Of a stretch of 61,925 nucleotides of DNA, positions 44,054 through 52,724 are shown in pieces (the first letter of the stretch is position 1; the number at the start of each line of letters is the position of its first letter). A model generated the notes under the pieces. The model saw nothing but the letters and a program-made list of their open reading frames with translations, made no database searches and was not told the origin of the DNA. A program made the translations under genes and the position numbers. The DNA is taken from contig VRUD01000014.1 of NCBI GenBank assembly GCA_019456305.1, forward strand, positions 1-61,925, in the 5' to 3' direction. Origin of the DNA: Cytophagales bacterium (GTDB taxonomy: Bacteria; Bacteroidota; Bacteroidia; Cytophagales; VRUD01).

Positions 44054-44641
44054 ATGAATAAGTCGGATTTTTATAAACTGCTTCACAGACGACTTGCACA
44101 AAATGCAATAGGAGCATCTACAATTCGCAATCAAGGTGACAAAGGACTAATTAAAATTTGCCGCGACTATTTGGAACATAAAATTGATTTGACAGAGTTT
44201 TTTAATTCACTTTCGGATAGTACTGAATACAGAAAGTTTCTCAATCGACATACAAATGCAATTGTTAAACTTTTTCCGAAAACAGCCAAAAGCTGGGGTG
44301 CGGCACGCAAAGGACTGAATTTATTTCTGCGTGACTTAACTTACAACAAATACTTCGCAGACAAATTTAATTTGCCGACCGACTTTCACCTGAACAACAA
44401 TAAACTTAAAAATCTTGAAGTGCCATTAGACAATTATGTTGCAAAAGAGTTGTGTAAATACTTTAAAGGACAACTAAGTAAATGGAAAGGCATAAAACAT
44501 TTGAAACTTCCAGAAAATGACAAGTATCAAATAAAAGCAAAAGAATTAGCGAAAGAAAAAGATATTGCACGAGTTCACTTGGACTTAGAATTTTGGAGAA
44601 ACAGAAACCAAAAACAAAAAAATAAAATCACCAAAATCTAA
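44054..44641 (+). CDS. hypothetical 195-aa protein
   Basis: I do not recognise it. It is soluble and strongly basic: N-terminal helices (DFYKLLHRRLAQNAIGAS), a central GAARKGLNLFLRDLTYNKYF and a Lys/Glu-rich C-terminus. The basic character and the AARKxLN helix would suit nucleic-acid binding, which is inference. It follows the copy-2 repeat directly and precedes a T9SS protein gene by 4 bp, though shared regulation is doubtful. Confidence 0.6.
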   Translation: MNKSDFYKLLHRRLAQNAIGASTIRNQGDKGLIKICRDYLEHKIDLTEFFNSLSDSTEYRKFLNRHTNAIVKLFPKTAKSWGAARKGLNLFLRDLTYNKYFADKFNLPTDFHLNNNKLKNLEVPLDNYVAKELCKYFKGQLSKWKGIKHLKLPENDKYQIKAKELAKEKDIARVHLDLEFWRNRNQKQKNKITKI

Positions 44642-44645
44642 CAAA

Positions 44646-46559
44646 ATGAAAAAACTATTTACAATTTTAGGGTTATCCGTAGCTGTTTTTAGCTATGGTC
44701 AAAGCAACTATTCTGCTCAATTTGATGGGATAGATGATTATATTGAAATTGCACATGCTGATACTTTTAATTTTGGTTCTGGTGATTTTACAATAATGCA
44801 TTGGTGGAAATCAGGACCAACTAATGGTCATATTGGAGGTGGTGTAGTAAAAATTAGTAGTTTTAATAATCAATATTGGGATATAAGTATTGCACAATCA
44901 CCTAACAATTTTAAACCTGCTTTTCATATTAATAATGGAAACTTTGACACTCCTGGTGATTATTTAGCACCTGCAATAACAGAAGTAGATGATAGTAGTT
45001 GGCATTTTTTAGCAGGCGTAAGAAATGCTGATACAATCCACATTTACATAAATGGTGTTTTAGAAGGTTCATTTACCATGCCAGCAAATGTAAATCCTGA
45101 TAATATTGGTCCTATTAAGATAGGTAATACACAAGGTGATACTGTTGTAGGTATTCATAGTATTGATGATGTTTCCTTGTGGAATTATGCTCTTGATTCC
45201 ACTGAAATACAACAATACATGAACTGTCCACCGTCTGGTAATGAAAATGGATTAGTAGGATTTTGGAATTTTGAACAAGGCACAGGAACAACTATTTCAG
45301 ATATTACCGGAAATGGAAATAATGGAACAATCTATGGAGCATTGTGGAGTACTGATGTACCAAACGTTACATCACAGCCCAATTCAAATTTCAGCTTTGT
45401 TGATAGTACATTGATTGTTTATTTTTCAGACTCTTCATCTTATGCTACGTCCTGGTACTGGGATTTTGGGGATGGGAATACGGATACCGTTCAAAATCCT
45501 ACTCATACTTATACAAATTGCGGAACATATTATGTATGTTTAACTGCCATAAACGCATGTGGTTCAGATACTATGTGTGATAGTGTAACTGCAAACAAAT
45601 CATATTCAACCCCAGCAACCAAAACAATATGTGATGACGACAGCATCTTACTACAAGGAGCCTGGCAAAACACTTCAGGAACATATTTTGATACTGTATT
45701 ATCTGTGAATAGCTGTGATAGTGTTATTGCCACCACTTTAACCGTAAATCCAACATATTCTACTCCAGCAACAGCAACGATCTGCTCCAACGACAGCATC
45801 TTACTACAAGGCGCATGGCAAAACAGCGCTGGAATATACTATGATACTGTTAGCACATTAAGCGGCTGCGACAGTGTAATAGCAACCTCTTTAACGGTAA
45901 ATTCATCTTACATCATCAGTAATACAGCAGAGATCTGTAACGGAGACAGCATCCTTTTGGACGGTACATATCAGACTGCAGCAGGAACTTATTACGATAC
46001 CTTATCAACCGGTAATAATTGTGACAGCATTATTGAAACAGCTTTAACCTTAAACCCGCTGCCGGCTAAACCTGTTATTTCGCAAAACGGCAATATTTTA
46101 GCATCAAGCCCTGCTGTTGCTTATCAGTGGTATTATTTTGATACACTTATTGGAGGCGCAGTATCACAATTCTATACTGCAACCCAGAGCGGATTTTATT
46201 CGGTAAGGGTTACAGATGCAAATGGCTGTTCGTCAATTTCAGATCCCTTTAGTTTGACCATTTCTGACATTCCAAACCTGCAAGGTTTACAAAACCTTAC
46301 AGGTTTAAAGATATATCCCAATCCCAATACAGGTGAATTTATTATTGAGATCAAAAACCCACGAGGTTTTCAAAACCTCGTGGGTTTGGAAATTAAATTG
46401 CTCAATACAATTGGTCAGGTAATATACGAAGAAAAGCTAAACAAAATCAAAGGAACTTATCAAACCAAAATTGACCTGAGCGGCTATGCAAAGGGCATAT
46501 ACACTTTAACAATTACAAGCAACGAAGGGGTGATCAATAAGAAGATAATTATTGAATAG
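44646..46559 (+). CDS. LamG/PKD surface protein with T9SS sorting domain
   Basis: This 637-aa protein has a signal peptide (MKKLFTILGLSVAVFSYGQ). A LamG-like lectin domain follows (about residues 20-200, FDGIDDYIEIAHADTF to DDVSLWNYALDSTEI). Next comes a PKD domain (SYATSWYWDFGDGNTDTVQN, about 257-276). Three repeats of about 48 aa follow (ATxTIC-DDSILLQGAWQN-type). The C-terminus is a T9SS type A sorting domain (LKIYPNPNTGEFIIEI). Two palindromes sit in the sorting domain. It is probably an adhesin or glycan binder on the cell surface. Confidence 0.88.
   Translation: MKKLFTILGLSVAVFSYGQSNYSAQFDGIDDYIEIAHADTFNFGSGDFTIMHWWKSGPTNGHIGGGVVKISSFNNQYWDISIAQSPNNFKPAFHINNGNFDTPGDYLAPAITEVDDSSWHFLAGVRNADTIHIYINGVLEGSFTMPANVNPDNIGPIKIGNTQGDTVVGIHSIDDVSLWNYALDSTEIQQYMNCPPSGNENGLVGFWNFEQGTGTTISDITGNGNNGTIYGALWSTDVPNVTSQPNSNFSFVDSTLIVYFSDSSSYATSWYWDFGDGNTDTVQNPTHTYTNCGTYYVCLTAINACGSDTMCDSVTANKSYSTPATKTICDDDSILLQGAWQNTSGTYFDTVLSVNSCDSVIATTLTVNPTYSTPATATICSNDSILLQGAWQNSAGIYYDTVSTLSGCDSVIATSLTVNSSYIISNTAEICNGDSILLDGTYQTAAGTYYDTLSTGNNCDSIIETALTLNPLPAKPVISQNGNILASSPAVAYQWYYFDTLIGGAVSQFYTATQSGFYSVRVTDANGCSSISDPFSLTISDIPNLQGLQNLTGLKIYPNPNTGEFIIEIKNPRGFQNLVGLEIKLLNTIGQVIYEEKLNKIKGTYQTKIDLSGYAKGIYTLTITSNEGVINKKIIIE
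46274..46386. repeat. two palindromes inside a T9SS sorting domain
   Basis: AAACCTGCAAGGTTT (46274-46288) pairs with 46292-46306 with one mismatch. AACCCACGAGGTTTT (46356-46370) pairs perfectly with 46372-46386. They encode NLQGLQNLTGL before the YPNP motif and NPRGFQNLVGL within the domain. Confidence 0.9.
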
Positions 46560-46603
46560 CAGCGCTTCTTATAATTTTCTTTTGTTTATTTTTTTTTATA
46601 CTT

Positions 46604-46936
46604 TCACCTAAGTATCAAAATTCCTGTTTCTTCATGTTGAGAGAGATTTAGAATTTCCTTATAATGATCTCTTAACAATGATTCAATTATTTTTGTGGAG
46701 CAATTACCTCTTTTTATCCAAATGACCTTTGGTGGATATCCATGAAAGAACACACGCTCACTAAAATCCGCATCTTTAGTAATGATGATATAATTTTCCT
46801 TTTTTGCAAAAGACCACACTTTATCATCACTTTCTTTATCTAATCCGATTGTTTGAACGTGTAAACTGTTTTCAAAAAGATCTTCCAGGCTTAAAATTAA
46901 TTTAGGAGATAAGTTCTGATCAAAAAGCAGTTTCAT
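46604..46936 (-). CDS. DUF5615 PIN-like toxin
   Basis: This 110-aa protein has the DUF5615 pattern: MKLLFDQNLSPKL (first Asp), KESDDKVWSFAKKENYIIITKDADF (acidic cluster, read in parts) and PKVIWIKRGN. It is a PIN/Mut7-C-like nuclease fold. It follows a DUF433 gene by 3 bp. DUF433/DUF5615 is a predicted type II toxin-antitoxin pair. Confidence 0.88.
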   Translation of the reverse strand: MKLLFDQNLSPKLILSLEDLFENSLHVQTIGLDKESDDKVWSFAKKENYIIITKDADFSERVFFHGYPPKVIWIKRGNCSTKIIESLLRDHYKEILNLSQHEETGILILR

Positions 46937-46939
46937 AGA

Positions 46940-47158
46940 TTAAGCAACTAATTGGGAGCGTTCCCTGTCTGCTGCATAGCTGAGGCAGGCTAGTATATCT
47001 TCTCTTGTTAAATAGGGAAAGTCATTCAAAATTTCATCTAATGACATACCAGATGCTAAATATTCTAAGACATCATAAACTGTAATACGCATTCCTCTGA
47101 TGCAGGGCTTACCTCCTCTCTTCCCTGGTTCTATGGTTATTATTTTCTTATAATCCAT
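46940..47158 (-). CDS. DUF433 antitoxin
   Basis: This 72-aa protein has the winged-helix pattern of DUF433: RGGKPCIRGMRITVYDVLEYL, GMSLDEILNDFPYLTREDI and an AADRER tail (read in parts). It probably binds its own promoter and neutralises the DUF5615 toxin encoded 3 bp downstream. Confidence 0.9.
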   Translation of the reverse strand: MDYKKIITIEPGKRGGKPCIRGMRITVYDVLEYLASGMSLDEILNDFPYLTREDILACLSYAADRERSQLVA

Positions 47159-47445
47159 CGTAATGACTTTAATTTAACGTATTGGAATTACAATGTTTTA
47201 AATAAACTGATATTTAAATCTATCCTTTGTACTCTTAATGAACAGTTACTGGGCTCTGGTTACTGGGTTCTGGTTTATTTGCTTTCGGTAGGCAGGTTGG
47301 TAATTCTTTCTGACATTATTCACTACCATCACCCAGTACCCAGTGCCCAGTACCCAGTAACTAACTTATTATTTTTACAGTTATTGTTTCATTTTAAAGA
47401 TACTAAGACATAAATGCCGCGCTACAGATCTGCTTATTGTACTAA
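47159..47445. repeat. gap with tandem-armed hairpin
   Basis: Units GGTTACTGGGTTCTGG and CAGTTACTGGGCTCTGG (47239-47275) face CACCCAGTACCCAGTGCCCAG and CCAGTACCCAGTAAC (47330-47365). This is a hairpin of heptamer-like tandem units. The right side also provides a possible terminator for the phosphatase gene. Confidence 0.65.
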
Positions 47446-49623
47446 TCAGTACTTAACTACCTTTCTCTTTCGCACCTGGTTCTTTGTTTCAAGCGTCATT
47501 ATGTATGAACCGGCACTGATGCTTTCACAGTTTATTTCCGTTTCATACAACCCTTCCTGCATCTTGCCGGAATTTTTGATATACACAGTCTTTCCTGCAG
47601 CATCTGTTAACCGGATATGTACATCTGTTGGCTGGAATATATAATACTGTAATAATATATTGCCTGTGAAAGGGTTGGGATAGATGCCGAATAACACGAT
47701 GTCGTTATATTTGGCAAAAAAATCATCAATTGCTACAGATGAATTTACTGCGATGATCACCATTGCCGTATCACAAACAGATGGGGCAGCGCTGTCACAA
47801 ATAGCGTAGATGATGGTATCGGTTCCGGTGAAACCTGGATTTGGCGTGTATTCTATGCTATCGCCATTCAGCACATTTGCGATACCGTTGGCCGGACCTG
47901 AAACAATAGAAGTCATCAGGGCGGCACAATTGAGGTAGTTATCGTTGTTCTGTACGTCTATTACAACGGTGGTTCCTGTATCGGTAGAAACAACATCATC
48001 ATTTGCTTCGGGGATATACTGTTTATTTGGCGTAGTGGGAGCCTGGGGTTGAAGGGGAGAGAGTTGCTGTGAGGCAGTGGTGGTTCCGTTCAAAAACCTT
48101 TCCTGGTCATTGACATACCAGGATTCAGCATAGTTATCTTCAAATAATAAACTATCAACGGTAGTTACGAAATACCAGTCGGCTTGTGTGCGTGTTTTGT
48201 TAATATCAACAATGAGGTATCCCTTTTCCTCCAGGTTGACATATTTCATATGAGGATTGAGTAATTTAATTAAAGATGCGCCCCCAGGTAAAGTAATGGG
48301 AAGTGCAGCAGAGGTAACGCTTGTTGTTACAAACTCAACACCAACTGACCCTGAGTTAGGAGGGTCATAATTGCCAAACGGCAGATCGTTTGCCCAGGAA
48401 GTATGAATATCACCTGTCAAAACTACTATATTATTGATGTTTTTGTTCATAATATCATTAAACAATTTATCTCTTTCCACAGGATAACCATCCCATTGAT
48501 CGGTGTTAACCGGGGTATAGGTAGGCCAGCCAAGAGTTAAAGGAGCTACCATCACCTGCTGCCCAACGATCTTCCATTGCGCGGTGGAGCTGTCAAGTTT
48601 GTTGATAAGCCAGTTGTATTGCTGGGGGCCTAATAATGTCCTTGTGGTATCATTTAGGCTGGAAGAAGTTGCTCCTACCTGTTCAACACGTGCTTCTAAC
48701 CGCGTGTCAAGCATGATAAGGTCTGCCAAATCACCGAAGGTGAATTTCCTGTATATGCGCTGGTAGGTATTAGGATCCGGCAGCCGGATGGGCAGCCACT
48801 CGTGATGTGCCTGCACGCCTGCTGCTTTGCGGTCTTCCCAGCTTCCTTCTGTAGTGGTATCGTGGTTCTCTGCCCCTCCTGTCCATGAATTGTTTGCTGT
48901 TTCGTGATCATCCCAGATCACGATGAAGGGGTATTGCTGGTGTAATGCCCTTAGCTGGGGGTCAAGATGGTATTGTGAGTAGCGGATCCTGTAATCGTTT
49001 AAAACTATGATCTCACTATCTGGTTCATGTACCCTGCCGGTAACAGTGTCAAGTGAGTATCCCCCTCCGGCAGCATACTCGTAAATATAATCGCCTAAGT
49101 GCAGAATGGCATCTATATCATTTCGGTTAACAATTCTTTCGTACGCATTGTAATAGCCATGCTCAAAGTGAGCACATGATACCACTGCAAAGCGAATGCT
49201 GTCAACGTCTCCCAACGGTGTAGTCTTTGTTCTGCCTATCAATGAGTTTTTACCAAGGGCCCTAAATTCATAGTAATAGTATGTGTTTGGCTGTAAACCG
49301 TCAACATCCACTTTCACGGTATAATCAACAGAATCGCTGGTATATGTGATGCCAGCGTTGACAATTTGCGTAAAATTGGTATCAACAGCCATTCTCCAGC
49401 ACACCTTGATAATACTGTCTGTGGAAATGGTATCCGGGGTAACCCTTGTCCAGATGATCACTTTGTCAGTAAGGGGGTCGCCTGATGCTACACCGTGATA
49501 GAAAGGTGCATAGTTAGGGTCAAGGTCAATGCGTTTGGCAGTGTTCAGATAATCCTGGGCTTTTAATATCACTCCGTTAGCTAAGATTAATATTATTAGA
49601 ATAAATAAATAGATCTTTTTCAT
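47446..49623 (-). CDS. PhoD-like alkaline phosphatase with T9SS sorting domain
   Basis: This 725-aa protein has a signal peptide (MKKIYLFILIILILANGVIL then KAQ). PhoD N-terminal strands follow (FYHGVASGDPLTDKVIIWTRV). The metallophosphatase core has ISCAHFEHGYYNAY-like, LHLGDYIYEYAAGG, IWDDHETANNSW and VVLTGDIHTSWAND. A cadherin-like spacer (DTIIYAICDSAAPSVCD) and a C-terminal sorting domain (GIYPNPFTGNILLQYY) close it. It should hydrolyse phosphate diesters at the surface, anchored by type IX secretion. Confidence 0.92.
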   Translation of the reverse strand: MKKIYLFILIILILANGVILKAQDYLNTAKRIDLDPNYAPFYHGVASGDPLTDKVIIWTRVTPDTISTDSIIKVCWRMAVDTNFTQIVNAGITYTSDSVDYTVKVDVDGLQPNTYYYYEFRALGKNSLIGRTKTTPLGDVDSIRFAVVSCAHFEHGYYNAYERIVNRNDIDAILHLGDYIYEYAAGGGYSLDTVTGRVHEPDSEIIVLNDYRIRYSQYHLDPQLRALHQQYPFIVIWDDHETANNSWTGGAENHDTTTEGSWEDRKAAGVQAHHEWLPIRLPDPNTYQRIYRKFTFGDLADLIMLDTRLEARVEQVGATSSSLNDTTRTLLGPQQYNWLINKLDSSTAQWKIVGQQVMVAPLTLGWPTYTPVNTDQWDGYPVERDKLFNDIMNKNINNIVVLTGDIHTSWANDLPFGNYDPPNSGSVGVEFVTTSVTSAALPITLPGGASLIKLLNPHMKYVNLEEKGYLIVDINKTRTQADWYFVTTVDSLLFEDNYAESWYVNDQERFLNGTTTASQQLSPLQPQAPTTPNKQYIPEANDDVVSTDTGTTVVIDVQNNDNYLNCAALMTSIVSGPANGIANVLNGDSIEYTPNPGFTGTDTIIYAICDSAAPSVCDTAMVIIAVNSSVAIDDFFAKYNDIVLFGIYPNPFTGNILLQYYIFQPTDVHIRLTDAAGKTVYIKNSGKMQEGLYETEINCESISAGSYIMTLETKNQVRKRKVVKY

Positions 49624-49982
49624 GGTTTTGCTTCTATTTTTTCAAGGATTTTAATTTGTCTTTCAGAACTTTCGTTGATCCTTTCCAGGCTTTTGATTTG
49701 TCTTTCAGAACTTTCGTTGATACTCTCATTGATTCTTTCAAGAATTTTTGCTTGTCTTTCACCGCTCTTTTGTATCTCTACAAAGCTTTTTTCTTGCCTT
49801 TCACCACTTTTTTGTATTTGCAACAGTATTCCACTTTGGTTTTTTAGTAATTCACTATGATTTTTCAATTCCTTGCTGTTTTGTTTTCTAACGTCCCTGA
49901 TAAACCATGCAATAGTAACGATTCCAGCTACTAATGTCATAAAGGTTGCTACTAATGTTATGAAGGTAATTATTGGTTCCAT
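49620..49982 (-). CDS. membrane-anchored coiled-coil protein
   Basis: This 120-aa protein has one N-terminal membrane helix (FITLVATFMTLVAGIVTIAWF). A coiled coil of tandem units follows (IQKSGERQEKSFVEIQKSGE and INESSERQIKSLERINESSE), encoded by short DNA repeats. It overlaps the phosphatase start by 4 bp (ATGA). It is similar in design to the broken gene at 5628-5952. Possibly a scaffold or spacer protein. Function is unknown. Confidence 0.7.
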   Translation of the reverse strand: MEPIITFITLVATFMTLVAGIVTIAWFIRDVRKQNSKELKNHSELLKNQSGILLQIQKSGERQEKSFVEIQKSGERQAKILERINESINESSERQIKSLERINESSERQIKILEKIEAKP

Positions 49983-50049
49983 GGTAAAAAGATTTTTGTT
50001 TAATTTAAGTCAAAGTTACCAATTTCTAATCGAAGTTCCAAACTGCTTA

Positions 50050-50359
50050 CCCCGCCCTTTTGATTATTAATGTAATGAGTTTTTTAATCGTTTTTTTAAA
50101 TGACCTATTACACTACCATGATGCTTTAGCTTATGTTCGCGGTCTAATGCGTCATTTTTATCTAAAAAAGCTTCATAATAAACCAATTGTAAAGGGGTAT
50201 AATATTTAGTAGATTTTACTTTACCTTCATCATGTTCTAACAGTCTTCTTTTCACGTCAGGAGTACTTCCAATATATATAAAATCCTTTTTTTTACTTTT
50301 TAATAGATAAACATAATACATAATATATCTGTCTTAAACTAATAATCAAAAGGGCGGGG
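50050..50359. mobile_element. 310-bp element: GIY-YIG gene between perfect 20-bp inverted repeats
   Basis: CCCCGCCCTTTTGATTATTA (50050-50069) is exactly complementary to 50340-50359. The only gene between is the small GIY-YIG nuclease gene, whose stop codon (50067-50069) lies in the left arm. The right arm abuts the stop codon of the peptidase gene (50360-50362). No obvious target-site duplication was identified. Confidence 0.75.
50067..50321 (-). CDS. GIY-YIG endonuclease (UPF0213-like)
   Basis: This 84-aa protein is a single GIY-YIG domain: YYVYLLKSKKKDFIYIGST (GIY...YIG as VYL and YIG), R at VKRRLLEH, and E in YYEAFLDKNDALDREHKLK. It is complete for this small family. It may be a structure-specific nuclease. 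It lies within perfect 20-bp inverted repeats, which suggests it could serve its own mobility. Confidence 0.9.
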   Translation of the reverse strand: MYYVYLLKSKKKDFIYIGSTPDVKRRLLEHDEGKVKSTKYYTPLQLVYYEAFLDKNDALDREHKLKHHGSVIGHLKKRLKNSLH

Positions 50360-52528
50360 CTACTGAATATCCGGCTCCATTCCCAAATTATAAAACACAA
50401 ACGACAACACATCGGTCCATTCGTCTATCCGTTTTGAAGTTGGTTTTCCTGCACCATGACCTGCTTTTGTATCAATGCGAATCAATACAGGGGCAGTTCC
50501 TGCTTGTTTTTCCTGTAACGTGGAGATAAATTTAAATGAGTGTGCCGGCACTACCCGGTCATCATGGTCGGCAGTGGTGACTAATGTGGCAGGATAGTTA
50601 ACGTTTCCTGCTACGTTATGTAGAGGCGAGAAACTGTACAGGTTAAAAAATTGTGTGGAATCTTCACTGGAGCCGTATTCAGAAACCCATGCCCAACCGA
50701 TAGTAAATTTATGGAAACGCAACATGTCCATAACACCTACTCCGGGCAAAGCTACTTTATAAAGATCAGGCCGCTGGGTCATGCAGGCGCCCACCAATAA
50801 GCCACCGTTTGAACGGCCTGAAATGGCTAATTTATCGGGAGAAGTATATTTCTGTTCAATAAGATATTCAGCAGCAGCAATGAAGTCATCAAATACGTTT
50901 TGTTTATTTAACAACATACCCCCTTTATGCCACTCTTCGCCATATTCTCCGCCCCCTCTCAAGTTTGGCACAGCGTAAACGCCACCATTTTCCAGAAAAG
51001 GCAATAAATGAAGCTGAAATCTGGGGGTAATGCTGATATTAAAGCCCCCGTAACCGTAAAGATAGGTTGGATTATTGCCATTTAATTCAAGTCCCTTTTT
51101 GTGCACTATAAATATGGGAATTTCAGTGCCATCTTTGCTTTTATAAAAGTTTTGTGTAGTTTGATAATCAGATTCAACAAATTCTATTTTTGGCCTTTTG
51201 AATAAAGTAGTTTGTTTTGTTTTTAAATCATACCTGTAAATAGTTGTAGGAATAACAAAAGAGGTGAACGAATAAAATACGAACCGGTCATCTTTTTTCC
51301 CCTTGAAGCCATTTGCAGACCCCAATGCGGGAAACAGTATTTCATCAACTTTATAAAAGGCAATGTATCTTTTACGTTCATAAACCATAACCCTGCTGCA
51401 GGCATTCATCATATAATTGACAAAAAGCTTTTGTCCTGCATAAGAGATCTTATGTATAACCAGTTCATTCTCAGGAATTAATTCTTTCCAGTTTTCCTGT
51501 TTTGGAGGATTTGTATTGATTAATATTACACGGTATTTTGGTGCATTCAAGTTTGTTTTTACAATAAGCTTTTGATCAATATTTCCAATTACAGAATAAT
51601 GATTTTCAAAATTATCTACAATGGGCGTTATACCCTTACTCGGATCAGAGAGGTTTGGATCTTTTAACAAGTCCATAAAATATAGTGCATTTTTTTCAGA
51701 AGCGCCTTTGGAGATATACAATATTAAGAAGCGTTCGTCTTCTGTAGTATTTGCATATACATTACGCAAAGGATGCTCCTTATCTTCATAAATTAACAGG
51801 TCTTTATCCTGGGAAGTGCCAATTTTATGATAATAGAGTTTATGAAATTCATTTTTAGATTCAAGCTCTTTTCCTTTTTTAGGAGCATCGTAACGGCTGT
51901 AAAAGAATCCATCTTTGTACCAGGCGATATCTGAAAATTTGATCCACTTTAAATGATCATCCAGCGGTTTTTTAGAGTCAATGTCTATTACAAAAAACTC
52001 ATTCCAGTCTGAGCCGCCTTTTGCAATACCGTATCCTAAAAGTTTCCCGTCATTGGAAATGCTTGTGTTGGTAAGCGAAACCGTGCCATCCTCCGATAAC
52101 AGGTTGGGGTCTAATAACATTTCAGGCTCTGAATCCAGGTCTTTCTGCATATAAAATACGGATTGATTTTGAAGCCCATCATTTTTGAAAAAGAAATAAT
52201 GGTTTCCGGCTTTTACGGGCGGAGAATACCTGGGGTAATTCCACAATTCTTTGAGGCGATTTTTGATTTTTTGCCGGTAAGGGATTTTTTCAAGATAGCT
52301 GAAGGTTACTTCATTTTGCGCTTTCACCCAGTCAGCTACAGCCGAAGAGTCTGAAACTTCAAGCCAGCGGTAAGGGTCAGCTACTTTTGTACCAAAGTAA
52401 TCGTCTACATGGTCTATCTTTGCTGTTTTGGTATATACCGGTTTTACATTTTCTCTTGACTCTTTGATTGTACAAAAGGTCGTTGAAAATGAGATAAGAA
52501 CGAGGAAAAGGAGATTTTTAGTTTTCAT
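50360..52528 (-). CDS. prolyl oligopeptidase (S9A)
   Basis: This 722-aa protein has a lipobox-like or signal start (LLFLVLISFSTTFC). A beta-propeller N-terminal region begins DDYFGTKVADPYRWLE, typical of S9A. The hydrolase domain has the nucleophile Ser in GRSNGGLL (about residue 572), Asp in TTADHDDRVVPAHS and His in KAGHGAGK. It cleaves short peptides after proline, probably in the periplasm. Confidence 0.95.
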   Translation of the reverse strand: MKTKNLLFLVLISFSTTFCTIKESRENVKPVYTKTAKIDHVDDYFGTKVADPYRWLEVSDSSAVADWVKAQNEVTFSYLEKIPYRQKIKNRLKELWNYPRYSPPVKAGNHYFFFKNDGLQNQSVFYMQKDLDSEPEMLLDPNLLSEDGTVSLTNTSISNDGKLLGYGIAKGGSDWNEFFVIDIDSKKPLDDHLKWIKFSDIAWYKDGFFYSRYDAPKKGKELESKNEFHKLYYHKIGTSQDKDLLIYEDKEHPLRNVYANTTEDERFLILYISKGASEKNALYFMDLLKDPNLSDPSKGITPIVDNFENHYSVIGNIDQKLIVKTNLNAPKYRVILINTNPPKQENWKELIPENELVIHKISYAGQKLFVNYMMNACSRVMVYERKRYIAFYKVDEILFPALGSANGFKGKKDDRFVFYSFTSFVIPTTIYRYDLKTKQTTLFKRPKIEFVESDYQTTQNFYKSKDGTEIPIFIVHKKGLELNGNNPTYLYGYGGFNISITPRFQLHLLPFLENGGVYAVPNLRGGGEYGEEWHKGGMLLNKQNVFDDFIAAAEYLIEQKYTSPDKLAISGRSNGGLLVGACMTQRPDLYKVALPGVGVMDMLRFHKFTIGWAWVSEYGSSEDSTQFFNLYSFSPLHNVAGNVNYPATLVTTADHDDRVVPAHSFKFISTLQEKQAGTAPVLIRIDTKAGHGAGKPTSKRIDEWTDVLSFVFYNLGMEPDIQ

Positions 52529-52573
52529 ATCGCAAAAGTAGTATTATTTTTTCAGTATTCCAATATTATTAAG

Positions 52574-52724
52574 GAGTCCACTCTAAAAAGTCTTTTTTGC
52601 CACAAAAGCACAAAAACACAAAATCCCACTAAAAATTAACTAATTGATTTTCAGGGTTTTGTGGGATTTAGTGCTTTGGTGTTTTGGTGGCATTTTTATT
52701 TTTTGGACTTATTAGAGTGGACTC
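52574..52724. repeat. 151-bp inverted-repeat element that forms a gene's C-terminus
   Basis: The ends GAGTCCACTCTAA (52574-52586) and TTAGAGTGGACTC (52712-52724) are perfect inverted copies. The stem is made of CACAAAAGCACAAAAACACA-like units against GTTTTGTGGGATTTAGTGCT and GGTGTTTTGGTGGC. The loop is TTAACTAATTGATTTTCA (52636-52653). The end and loop are shared with 41195-41312. Confidence 0.9.
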
